DNA from: Symbiodinium natans
Taxonomy: Eukaryota > Sar > Dinophyceae > Suessiales > Symbiodiniaceae
Direction: 5' to 3'
Length of the DNA: 29,399 nt
Assembly (NCBI GenBank): GCA_905221605.1
Contig: CAJNDS010001193.1
Location: forward strand, 1-29,399
Shown: one piece after another, positions 8,040 through 16,144 of the stretch
Layout of the letters: each line of letters opens with the position of its first letter
Position numbering within the stretch: position 1 is the stretch's first letter
Program-made: the position numbers and the translations under genes
The notes under the pieces: model-generated
Database searches by the model: none
The model's input: the letters and a program-made list of their open reading frames with translations, nothing else
What the model was told of the DNA's origin: nothing

Positions 8040-10536
8040 GGGGGCCTTTGGGGTTTCTGGGCTTTTGCAGGCTTTTCAGGGCCGTGGGAAGCCAGAAACT
8101 CCCAGGTTTCTGTTGGCTTGGGGCCTTTCAGGGGAAGAAGCCAGAAAACACCCTAGGACAATGTCCTAGGTTTCTGTGGGCTTGGGGCCTTTCAGGGGTG
8201 GGAAGCCAGAAAACACCGTAGGACAATGTCCTAGGTTTCTGGTGCTTGGGGCCTTTCAGGGGAAGAAGCCAGAAAACACCCTAGGACAATGTCCTAGGTT
8301 TCTGTGGGCTTGGGGCCTTTCAGGGGTGGGAAGCCAGAAAACACCGTAGGACAATGTCCTAGGTTTCTGGTGCTTGGGGCCTTTCAGGGGAAGAAGCCAG
8401 AAAACACCCTAGGACAATGTCCTAGGTTTCTGTGGGCTTGGGGCCTTTCAGGGGTGGGAAGCCAGAAAACACCGTAGGACAATGTCCTAGGTTTCTGGTG
8501 CTTGGGGCCTTTCAGGGGAAGAAGCCAGAAAACACCCTAGGACAATGTCCTAGGTTTCTGTGGGCTTGGGGCCTTTCAGGGGTGGGAAGCCAGAAAACAC
8601 CGTAGGACAATGTCCTAGGTTTCTGGTGCTTGGGGCCTTTCAGGGGTGGGAAGAAGCCAGAAAACACCCTAGGACAATGTCCTAGGTTTCTGTGGGCTTG
8701 GGGCCTTTCAGGGGTGGGAAGCCAGAAAACACCGTAGGACAATGTCCTAGGTTTCTGGTGCTTGGGGCCTTTCAGGGGAAGAAGCCAGAAAACACCCTAG
8801 GACAATGTCCTAGGTTTCTGTGGGCTTGGGGCCTTTCAGGGGTGGGAAGAAGCCAGAAAACACCCTAGGACAATGTCCTAGGTTTCTGTGGGCTTGGGGC
8901 CTTCAGGGGTGGGAAGAAGCCAGAAAACACCCCAGGACATTGTCCAAGGTTTCTGTGGGCTTGGGGCCTTTCAGGGGTGGGAAGAAGCCAGAAAACACCC
9001 TAGGACAATGTCCTAGGTTTCTGGGGCTTGGGGCCTTTCAGGGGTGGGAAGAAGCCAGAAAACGCCCTAGGACAATGTCCTAGGTTTCTGTGGGCTTGGG
9101 GCCTTTCAGGGGTGGAAGAAGCCAGAAACACCCTAGGACAATGTCCTAGGTTTCTGGGGCTTGGGGCCTTTCAGGGGTGGGAAGAAGCCAGAAAACACCC
9201 TAGGACAATGTCCTAGGTTTCTGTGGGCTTGGGGCCTTTCAGGGGTGGGAAGAAGCCAGAAAACGCCCTAGGACAATGTCCTAGGTTTCTGGGGCTTGGG
9301 GCCTTTCAGGGGTGGGAAGAAGCCAGAAAACACCCTAGGACAATGTCCTAGGTTTCTGGGGCTTGGGGCCTTTCAGGGGTGGGAAGAAGCCAGAAAACAC
9401 CCTAGGACAATGTCCTAGGTTTCTGTGGGCTTGGGGCCTTTCAGGGGTGGGAAGAAGCCAGAAAACACCCTAGGACAATGTCCTAGGTTTCTGGGGCTTG
9501 GGGCCTTTCAGGGGTGGGAAGAAGCCAGAAAACACCCTAGGACAATGTCCTAGGTTTCTGGGGCTTGGGGCCTTTCAGGGGTGGGAAGAAGCCAGAAAAC
9601 ACCCTAGGACAATGTCCGAGGTTTCTGTGGGCTTGGGGCCTTTCAGGGGTGGGAAGAAGCCAGAAAACACCCTAGGACAATGTCCTAGGTTTCTGTGGGC
9701 TTGGGGCCTCTCAGGGGTGGGAAGAAGCCAGAAAACACCCCAGGACATTGTCCAAGGTTTCTGGGGCTTGGGGCCTTTCAGGGGTGGGAAGAAGCCAGAA
9801 AACACCCAGGACAATGTCCTAGGTTTCTGGGGCTTGGGGCCTTTCAGGGGTGGGAAGAAGCCAGAAAACACCCTAGGACAATGTCCTAGGTTTCTGGGGG
9901 CGTGGGGCCTTTCAGGGGTGGGAAGAAACCAGAAAACACCCAGGACAATGTCCTAGGTTTCTGGGGCTTGGGGCCTTTCAGGGGTGGGATGAAGCCAGAA
10001 AACACCCTAGGACAATGTACTAGGTTTCTGGGGCTTGGGGCCTTTCAGGGGTGGGAAGAAGCCAGAAAACACCCTAGGACAATGTCCTAGGTTGCTCTTT
10101 CAGGGGTGGGAAGAAGCCAGAAAACACCCTAGGACGATGTCCTAGGTTTCTGTGGGCTTGGGGCCTTTCATAAAACACCCCAGGACAATGTCCTAGGCTT
10201 CTGGTGCTTGGGGCCTTTCAGGGGTGGGAAGAAGCCAGAAAACGCCCTAGGACAATGTCCTAGGTTTCTGTGGGCTTGGGGCCTTTCAGGGGTGGGAAGA
10301 AGCCAGAAAACACCCTAGGACAATGTCCTAGGTTTCTGGGGCTTGGGGCCTTTCAGGGGTGGGAAGAAGCCAGAAAACACCCTAGGACAATGTCCTAGGT
10401 TTCTGTGGGCTTGGGGCCTTTCAGGGGTGGGAAGAAGCCGGAAAACACCCTAGGACAATGTCCTAGGTTTCTGGGGCTTGGGGCCTTTCAGGGGTGGGAA
10501 GAAGCCAGAAAACACCCTAGGACAATGTCCCAGGGC
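8040..10536 (+). repeat. Satellite array, 62-68 bp unit, ~37 copies
   Basis: Each unit holds the core CCTAGGACAATGTCCTAGG (two 8-bp inverted arms, AAT spacer), then TTTCTGTGGGCTTGGGGCC, TTTCAGGGGTGGGAAG and AAGCCAGAAAACAC. I counted about 37 cores. The first unit (8040-8104) is degenerate. Open frames across it end at the repeated ATGTCCTAG, and unit length varies between 62 and 68, so it is not coding. There are no unique spacers, which excludes a CRISPR array. Confidence 0.95.
8105..8810 (+). repeat. 128-bp dimeric higher-order region of the satellite
   Basis: Two unit types alternate here: one with GGGGTGGGAAGCCAG and a CCGTAGGAC core arm, the other with GGTGCTTGG and GGGGAAGAAGCC. The CCGTA marker falls at 8216, 8344, 8472 and 8600 (exactly 128 apart) and then at 8732 (132, because one hybrid unit intervenes). 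Past 8810 the array is monomeric. Confidence 0.9.
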
Positions 10537-11153
10537 TGAAAGCCTCCAAGCCATTACAAAAGTCTAAGCCCAAACCCCAACCCACAACAACACCTTCAAC
10601 CGACAGCAGGCAGCCGACGTCGTGGACGACCCCGTTTCCACGGGGGTAATTTTAATGGTGATGGTTTCCAGGTGTTTAAAAAAGGGGCGGCCCCACCCAA
10701 CCCCTCACGGAGGTAGTATCAATTATTTGTTTTATTTATTTAAATGTCCGCATATTAAAAAATAGGCACCGTAGCGTGAATAGTGCAGGAAAACGACACC
10801 GCAGAGAGTTTTTTCCATGCACTTTGGGGTTTGGTCCCAGTGATGTCCCAAAGATGCTCGCCCCCTGGACTGCGCTTTTCTGGGTGCCCTTCTTACCCCT
10901 TCCCTGCGCTCCCTTCTAGCCCGGCCTTCCCTGCCGCAAGACTGACGCAAAAGCTGGGCCCGCAACGACTCTTGTAGCCTCTGTTAGCCGGGCCTAGCTC
11001 TTCAATTGCTCCACCTGATTTTCTGTCTGACAAATCATGGTTGGATGTTTGAACATCGTTCTTCATGGCCCATACGGTGGTGGGGCCTGCGGAGCAGGGC
11101 AAAATCGTGATTCCATTCACGGAGGCATGCGGCGTGCAGTAGAGCCGAAATCT
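10537..11153. other. Unique spacer, no gene seen
   Basis: Downstream flank of the satellite. It contains AT-rich DNA at 10720-10770 and GC-rich DNA after 10850. Plus and minus frames of 64-77 codons overlap and none is convincing. Confidence 0.6.
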
Positions 11154-11871
11154 TTAAACTTCGGACAATGAGTACCGTTTCCTGTGCTTCTCCAGATTCG
11201 GCATGTTTCTTGTTTTTTGCTTTGACTTCACCCTTTTCAGATCACGATTCCCCCCCCGCCCTCCCCCGCCGCCCCACCCCCTCGCCCTTCCGCTCTCTCC
11301 CCCCGACCGCAAGTGGTTGCGCGGCGCGCTTGCTTGCGTCATCTTGTATCCAGGCAGGGCGCCGTTGCAGCAGCGAAGGGTCCTTTGTCAGCTGCGGTTG
11401 CCAAAGCAAGCTGCAGCCCCAGCTTTTGCTTTGAGAGCTGAGAGCCTGAGCCTGCTGCAGCAGAGGTGGGTCCTTTGGATCTCTTGCGGAGTCTCCAAGG
11501 GGGCCAGGATCCAAGCCAGACTTTGTTTGCATGTTACGCTCGTTGGCAAGTTTTCCTTTTGCTGGGCTTGCCGTTCGATAGTCGTCGTGCCTGTTTCGGG
11601 GCATCTTGTTAAAAATACTGTTAAAAGAGACGGGCCCCGCGAAGCCCCGCAAAAGCAACTGCGAAAAGCAACCCCGAAAGCCCCCCGCGCGACTCCCCGC
11701 GACTCCCCGCGAAAGCCTGGCGAAAGCCCCGTGAAGGCCTGCGCCTGGAGTTGCCGGCCCTGGCCCAGGTGGGAGAGAGCGTTCGGGGGCTCTCCTGTTC
11801 GGTTTTTCCTTGAGCTCACTGATTAAGGCCCTGCACCCTGCGCCAAGAGGCCGCGGGCTGAGTCTCCCGTG
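11154..11871 (+). repeat. Family A block, copy 2
   Basis: Nearly identical to copy 1 from GCATGTTTCTTG to GCCGCGGGCTGAG, with a few substitutions and one extra GACTCCCCGC. At both ends it shares further sequence with copy 3 (TTAAACTTCGG on the left, TCTCCCGTG on the right) that copy 1 lacks or has altered. A 207-codon frame (11203-11826) corresponds to the 220-codon frame of copy 1. Confidence 0.88.
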
Positions 11872-11979
11872 CAGTCACAGCTCGTCAGGCGACGAAGTCC
11901 GCCCGAGTTAAAGGCGAAAACCTGCATTTGACACGACACTTGCGGATACCCCATTCCTCCGGGAACATGTGTTCTTTGC

Positions 11980-12570
11980 TTTGCTCGGCCAGCTCTTGTC
12001 CTTTTCCTTTTATTGCTCGGCCAGCTGGCCGCGTCCCGAACAAAAACACACGCGCCCGGAGGGTTGATTTGCTCGGCCAGCCGCGTCCCGAATGGAATGA
12101 ACGCGCCCCGGGTGCTGTGCAACACACATATATATATATATATGTGTGTTTCTATAATATAGGAGGTTTCCTATAAATATAGAAAATAGAGGGATTCCTA
12201 TGGAAATTTTGTGGAAATACAGCTTTCTTCTAGGAACATAGAGACAATCAGTTGTTTCTGGCTGAAAACGCAGAGATAAGAGCGGGTTTTTCTTACGAAC
12301 ATATAAGAAGTGAGTGACACGAGGAAAGTTTGAGGCTTTTCTTTTGCTAGGCCAGCCGCTTCCCGACCAAGCGCTCGGAGTGGTTTTTTCTGCTCTGCCA
12401 GCCGTGTGCCGAACAAAAAAAGGCCCCGGACGAAGGCCTACGCGAGCCCGGGTCCGCAAGTGAGTGAGAATTGACGTGCCCGGAGTTTTTGTTTCCTCTG
12501 TTTTTCTGGGCGAGCCGCGTGCCGAACCAACAAAACCCGCCCCGGGTGTCTTTTTCTTTGCCAGCCGCGT
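11980..12570 (+). repeat. Diverged ~50-bp tandem repeat, interrupted
   Basis: About seven copies of a motif near TTGCTCGGCCAGCCGCG plus CCCGAACAAAA occur at 11980, 12013, 12069, 12344, 12390, 12507 and 12556, usually followed by CGCGCCCCGG-like sequence. Neighbouring copies are about 45-55 bp apart. A TA-rich stretch (about 12115-12340) separates copies 3 and 4. Frames exist on both strands, but none is consistent across copies. Confidence 0.7.
12121..12150. repeat. TA microsatellite with CA/TG arms
   Basis: ACACACATATAT... ends in ATATGTGTGT, so the whole tract is one perfect palindrome able to form a hairpin or cruciform. Confidence 0.9.
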
Positions 12571-12734
12571 GAGTTACAAAAAAGACGTGCTGAACAAGAA
12601 ATGTACGGAATCAAAAAACACTCTTACCACTACTCCGCTTAACAAAGCAAAGGCAAGCCACAGTACCTTTCGCACGTTGTGGTAAAAGACAAAGCCATGC
12701 CAAGCCATATTCCAAAGGTCCGGCGCGTTTTGCA

Positions 12735-13058
12735 TCATCGTGCGCCGCTGCAGTTTATCAGCGTTCCTTCGATTTGAGCGGAAAGCTCTTGCACTTGAGT
12801 CACTTGAGCTTGCACTTGAGTCACTTGAGATCGAGACAGATCTCGTCTGCAAACAAATATCTGCATTTCATCCAGGGCATTCGGTTGATTGCTTTCCATA
12901 GCATCTCCCTTTGACAACTGTTTGTAGGCCGTAAGGTTCACCAGCAAAGGATGGTGAGGTTTTAACTGAACCAAAAGCTGATCATCTGGGTGGCCAAGGT
13001 CCCAGGAAGAAACGCCATGCCATAGTATTCCACTTGTCCAGGGTTTGAGGAGTGGTAC
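12735..13058 (-). CDS. Minus-strand coding-like frame, unrecognised
   Basis: The frame is open from just after an in-frame TGA (13059-13061) to a TGA at 12735, giving 107 residues. The composition is convincingly protein-like: PWTSGILWHGVSSWDLGHP, then HHPLLVNLTAYKQLSKG, then PNALDEMQIFVC. Near its end a 21-bp duplication encodes two QVTQVQ segments. There is no ATG at the left edge, so it is best read as an internal or terminal exon. No family is recognised. It is one of two coding-like pieces on this strand (see 13383-13607). Confidence 0.4.
   Translation of the reverse strand, partial: VPLLKPWTSGILWHGVSSWDLGHPDDQLLVQLKPHHPLLVNLTAYKQLSKGDAMESNQPNALDEMQIFVCRRDLSRSQVTQVQAQVTQVQELSAQIEGTLINCSGAR
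12789..12829. repeat. 21-bp tandem duplication inside a coding-like frame
   Basis: Two units of GCACTTGAGTCACTTGAG are separated by three bases. The period is 21, a multiple of 3, so the minus-strand frame is preserved through the duplication. Confidence 0.85.
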
Positions 13059-13167
13059 TCAGTTTGCTACTTTATTTATCAGCACACCTTACACAGGATG
13101 CAAAAGAAGACCATAAGAGTGTGCGATTTGGGGTTAAAATGGGCCCCTTGCTGCTGTACGCATTTTC

Positions 13168-13350
13168 ATGGAGTTCATGCGCTTCCTCAGAAGTCTATTA
13201 AATACGCTCACTTTGTTCATTAGGACCTCTGGGGCGGTTTCAACAAGCTTGGAAGCTGAAGTTATGTTCATTCGTTCGCCTATTCACTTGAGCCTCACTT
13301 GGGTTTCATACGTTCGTGAACTCTTTATAAGCCCAATGTTACAATGTTGA
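13168..13350 (+). other. Short plus-strand frame, doubtful
   Basis: A 60-codon frame from an ATG, moderately hydrophobic, located between two minus-strand coding-like pieces. It could be chance within an intron-like spacer. Confidence 0.15.
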
Positions 13351-13382
13351 ATAACCACTCACTCTCTTCACTGATCCAGATA

Positions 13383-13607
13383 TTATCTGGAGATAGAAGA
13401 TATGATGATGAAGATTGTGCAAAAAGAATGAGAGGTGAGTGGACGGGACGAATCCATCTGGCGAACCAGTATTAAGATTGGATCCAGAGGAGGGCGCTGC
13501 CAACTAGAAGTGCCATGTCTGTATGGAGGTTTTTGAGCGGCGCATGTTCGAAAATCGTTCAGGTTATGCCTCAGAACCAATCCAGGTTTGAAATCTATAA
13601 GGAGACC
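13383..13607 (-). CDS. Minus-strand coding-like frame, unrecognised
   Basis: The frame opens at 13607 directly beside the left edge of family A copy 3 and runs 74 codons to a stop at 13383. It reads GLLIDFKPGLVLRHNLNDF, then AAQKPPYRHGTSSW and PPLDPILILVRQMDSSRPL. The stretch before the stop is Ile/Ser-rich and may be intron. It could be an upstream exon of the same gene as 12735-13058, with about 325 bases between them. The repeat may have truncated it. Confidence 0.35.
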   Translation of the reverse strand, partial: GLLIDFKPGLVLRHNLNDFRTCAAQKPPYRHGTSSWQRPPLDPILILVRQMDSSRPLTSHSFCTIFIIISSISR

Positions 13608-14227
13608 TTAAACTTCGGGCAATGGTTGCCGTTTCCTGTTCTTCTCCAGATTCGGCATGTTTCTTATTTTGTTTAGATCACGGTTCCACCCCCCCCCCCC
13701 CCCCCCCCCTCGCCCTTCCCTCTCTCCCCCCGACTGCAAGTGGTTGCACGGCGCGCTTGCTTGCGTCATCTTGTATCCAGGCAGGGCGCCGTTGCAGCAG
13801 CGAAGGGTCCTTTGTCAGCTGCGGTTGCCAAAGCAAGCTGCAGCCCCAGCTTTTGCTTTGAGAGCGAAGAGCCTGAGCCTGCTGCAGCAGAGGTGGGTCC
13901 TTTGGATCTCCTGCGGAGTCTCCAAGAGGGCCAGGATCCAAGCCAGACTTCGTTTGCATGTTTAAGTTCGTTCGCAAGTTCTCCTTTTGCCGGGCCGTTC
14001 GATATTCGCCGTGCCTGTCTCGGGGCATCCCGTTAAAGCAGAAGGGCCCCACGAAGCCCCGCAAAAGCCCTGTGAAGGCCTGCGCCTGGAGTTGCCGGCC
14101 CTGGCCCAGGTGGGAGGGAGCGTTCGGGGGCTCTCCGGTTCGGTTTTTCGTTGAGCTCACTGATTAAGGCCCCGCACCCTGCGCCAAGAGGCCGCGGGCT
14201 GAGTCTCCCGTGAAGCCCTGCAGTCAG
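13608..14227 (+). repeat. Family A block, copy 3, diverged
   Basis: Shares the left border with copy 2 and the end GCCGCGGGCTGAGTCTCCCGTG. It has lost the GACTTCACCC segment near the C tract and about 80 bases around the CGAAAGCCCC units. The C tract has become a run of 21 C (13689-13709). Confidence 0.85.
13740..14036 (+). pseudogene. Open frame of family A copy 3
   Basis: In this copy a 98-codon frame from a GTG reads through the position where copies 1 and 2 have TGA (TTTGAGAGCGAAGAG here, TTTGAGAGCTGAGAG there). The product is coding-like (KGPLSAAVAKASCSP, then EPEPAAAEVGPLDLLRSLQ). An AG at the end of TGTATCCAGGCAG lies just before the good part. This may be the ancestral coding frame of the block. 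Function unknown; frame breaks elsewhere argue against a working gene. Confidence 0.3.
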
Positions 14228-14263
14228 GTTGTCCCAGATGCATCACATCGAGGCAGGCGATTG

Positions 14264-14345
14264 AGGGCGCACCCACGCCGCCCGCACCTCCAGGGCCACC
14301 CGGGCCACCTGGGCCCCCAGGTGAGCCAGAGACAAGCATGCTGCT
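14264..14345 (+). other. Gly-Pro-Pro-encoding short repeat
   Basis: CCTCCAGGGCCACCCGGGCC and what follows read as a collagen-like (GPP)3-GEPE stretch in one plus-strand frame and as GGP repeats on the minus strand. It is only about 80 bases and ends in stops. A minus-strand frame of 228 codons (14157-14843) crosses it but also runs into family A, so I do not call that frame. Confidence 0.4.
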
Positions 14346-14524
14346 CAGTTGAGTTGAGCATAGGAGCACTGAGCGCAGTCGCTGCTCCTGGTACCTGCAG
14401 CATTGGTAAGGCCTGGCGGCAATCGAAAGAAGGCCGCAACAGTTTAGGAGGTTTGAAGAGAAAAGTGATTTGCCGAAGGGACCGGCAACCCCAGACATTA
14501 AAATACGATTGCTCTTGAGATCTC

Positions 14525-14737
14525 TTGAGCACAAGAATCCATGTGGCAGCGTCAAGCTACCACAGCTACCCTGCCCAGGCTGTTCGCAGGCAAAGGTGGT
14601 CCCATGGCCATGACGCCCAAGTATGGCAGCAGCCTCAACTACTTGGTGCTGATGGGCTCTCATACACGACGTCCCCATACAAAAGACAGCATACGCTGCT
14701 GTCGTTGAGGAGCGATGGGGTCTATGCGTCCTGCTGA
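14525..14737 (+). CDS. Coding-like segment, frame uncertain
   Basis: A 70-codon frame (ending LLSLRSDGVYASC) overlaps an equally plausible shifted frame reading LPRLFAGKGGPMAMTPKYG. AG dinucleotides after CTACCACAG and TTCGCAG could act as acceptors. No family is recognised. Confidence 0.2.
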   Translation: MSTRIHVAASSYHSYPAQAVRRQRWSHGHDAQVWQQPQLLGADGLSYTTSPYKRQHTLLSLRSDGVYASC

Positions 14738-14752
14738 GCCGCCCGAGAAAAG

Positions 14753-14977
14753 GTGGCGACGGTGATCGTGTTTGATCAGACGGAGAAGCACGTCCATGCA
14801 CAAGTACTCCAAGCACGGCAAGCACCTCGCGCAGCACCTGCATCTTGCCGGAAATGGCAGCGCGAGTCGGAGGTAGCTGCAGTGACCAGCTCCGAGCTCA
14901 CCGAGCGCGCGAAATGGCACTTGTCATTGTGCGCATGCTTGCGTGGCAGGTGTTACTTCGGCCATGGGTTCTTGTAG
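14753..14977 (+). CDS. Coding-like frame, unrecognised
   Basis: A 74-codon frame shortly after the previous segment. It begins ATVIVFDQTEKHVHAQVLQA and continues with a Glu/Arg-rich helical-looking part (KWQRESEVAAVTSSELTERA). No start or splice context is decisive. It may be an exon of the same transcription unit as its neighbours on this strand. Confidence 0.3.
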   Translation: MATVIVFDQTEKHVHAQVLQARQAPRAAPASCRKWQRESEVAAVTSSELTERAKWHLSLCACLRGRCYFGHGFL

Positions 14978-15116
14978 ATTCATGAATGATTCTGAATGAT
15001 TCATGAAGCAGGGAAACTGCCATAACGAATCAGTCGCATCGCGAGCAACTTTTTGCTCAAGCTTAGAATGCGCCAGCTACGTCAATGAACACGCCAGCTT
15101 GAGTTGTGAAGCATGA

Positions 15117-15347
15117 AAGAAGGTTCCACTTTGTTCACGTCGCTCACTCACGAAGCCAATCTTAGCCCAGCAGAAAATCCACCGACCTGACGATAACATA
15201 ACCCGCGCAAATTTGCCCCTGGTTGCCAAGAGCATCCCGGAGGCAGGAGAAAAGACAGCGTGTGAGAAGCACAGCGTCTGGACACAGGCGATGTCGGGCG
15301 ATGGGTTGTCTGCTGAAGAGGCACCACTGCTTGGCCCGGGCTTTTGA
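15117..15347 (+). CDS. Coding-like frame without ATG, unrecognised
   Basis: Open for 76 codons between an in-frame TGA (15114-15116) and a TGA at 15345-15347. The sequence from about 15168 is strongly protein-like: QQKIHRPDDNITRANLPLVA, then KSIPEAGEKTACEKHSVWTQ and MSGDGLSAEEAPLL. The preceding CTTAGCCCAG is a possible splice acceptor. No ATG starts the good part, so it is more likely an exon than a whole gene. Family unknown. Confidence 0.4.
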   Translation, partial: KKVPLCSRRSLTKPILAQQKIHRPDDNITRANLPLVAKSIPEAGEKTACEKHSVWTQAMSGDGLSAEEAPLLGPGF

Positions 15348-15633
15348 AGCTGGCAAGAACGCCGCTCCATTTTTGTGGATCACAGATGCGACTCACATGG
15401 ACGCGTGTGCACCTGGCTCTCAGATGTTTCTTTGAATTTCTTTAACATCCTTTAACCTGTCTCGGGGAGAGCCAGAGCCAGAGATGGATAGCCACCACAA
15501 TCGGCATGTCAGCTGTCAGCAGACGACGCATGCTTAGTTCACATTCTCACCATATAATTCCGATGCTCGAGCCTGACCATGAAGAAGCTGGCCCGCAGGT
15601 GAGATGCACATGCTCAGGTAGCATTTCTTTCAG

Positions 15634-15846
15634 CAGCGAAGCATTGAGCAGGTGTTGAGCGTGGATCAGTTCCTCTACAAAGATGGAGTGTATGCTTTTT
15701 CTGCCGAACGCGTCGAGTCCGCCAAGACGGCGTGCTTTGAGAGGCCGCTTGAGCAGAGCTTGGGTCCGGATTGTCTGAGCTTTCGGTGCCGCATGCCCCC
15801 ACCAACAGTTCCACATAGACCTAGGCTGAAGGTTTTGGTCCAGAAT
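15634..15846 (+). CDS. Coding-like exon, unrecognised
   Basis: A textbook acceptor, GCATTTCTTTCAG, ends at 15633 and the frame then reads QQRSIEQVLSVDQFLYKDG, VYAFSAERVESAKTACFE and PLEQSLGPDCLSFRC. The frame stays open to 16071, but convincing composition ends near 15846, where an adjacent frame takes over. A GTTTTG after CTGAAG (about 15829) could be a donor, but there is no room for a normal intron before the next coding-like frame. Confidence 0.4.
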
Positions 15847-16114
15847 GGCCAGTGCAGGAGGCAGCATGCTACCAGTTTGCGTGAACGGTTTGAAGCCTCA
15901 CCTTTGGACGGAAAAATTTGGATCAGGATCATATGCACTTGTGGATGCCCAGGCGCTCGGTGCCAAGAGTGTGTCAACAAGCTTGTGCTTCTTGCAACAG
16001 TTCGAAGAGACTTCGGCTTCGTTCCTCTTTGCACAACTGTTTCCCGTGCGCCAGCGCATGCCTCAAGGTGAACCCCAATGGTCCCGACTGAGGCTGGCAA
16101 GAGCACCTGGATAG
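15845..16114 (+). CDS. Coding-like 3' segment ending before a hairpin
   Basis: Starts at an ATG (15845), in a different frame from the preceding exon, and runs 89 codons to TAG at 16112-16114. The composition is protein-like: GLKPHLWTEKFGSGSYALVD, then GAKSVSTSLCFLQQFEETSA and FLFAQLFPVRQRMPQGEPQW. It probably continues the exon at 15634 after a one-base frameshift, or is a separate exon. A perfect 10-bp hairpin begins 4 bases after the stop. Family not recognised. Confidence 0.4.
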   Translation: MASAGGSMLPVCVNGLKPHLWTEKFGSGSYALVDAQALGAKSVSTSLCFLQQFEETSASFLFAQLFPVRQRMPQGEPQWSRLRLARAPG

Positions 16115-16118
16115 CCGC

Positions 16119-16144
16119 ACACGGCCGAGCAGAGTCGGCCGTGT
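16119..16144. other. Perfect 10-bp stem-loop after a stop codon
   Basis: ACACGGCCGA, loop GCAGAG, TCGGCCGTGT. It starts 4 bases after the TAG of the preceding frame and is followed by TCTTTG. It does not match the histone 3' stem-loop. It may be a 3'-UTR structure; a bacterial-type terminator is not expected in a nuclear genome. Confidence 0.7.

Noticed and set aside
8512-10090. Open frames of 60-150 codons on both strands in the satellite
   Set aside because: They follow the repeat, shift frame with unit-length changes and end at the repeated ATGTCCTAG.
8040-10536. CRISPR-like appearance (short palindromic repeats at regular spacing)
   Set aside because: The sequence between palindromes is itself repeated, so there are no unique spacers, and the context is eukaryotic. 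It is a satellite.
12010-12459. 149-codon minus-strand frame
   Set aside because: It spans the ~50-bp repeat and the TA microsatellite; its openness is explained by repeats.
14157-14843. 228-codon minus-strand frame with GGP repeats
   Set aside because: It runs into the end of family A, its Gly-rich part mirrors the plus-strand GPP tract, and the plus strand reads at least as well.
15045-15065. Spliced-leader relic (CTTTTTGCTCAAG)
   Set aside because: Only the GCTCAAG end and a T run agree with the dinoflagellate leader; too short to support.
16119-16144. Bacterial-type intrinsic terminator
   Set aside because: The stem is perfect but is not followed by a proper T run, and everything else points to a nuclear eukaryotic genome.
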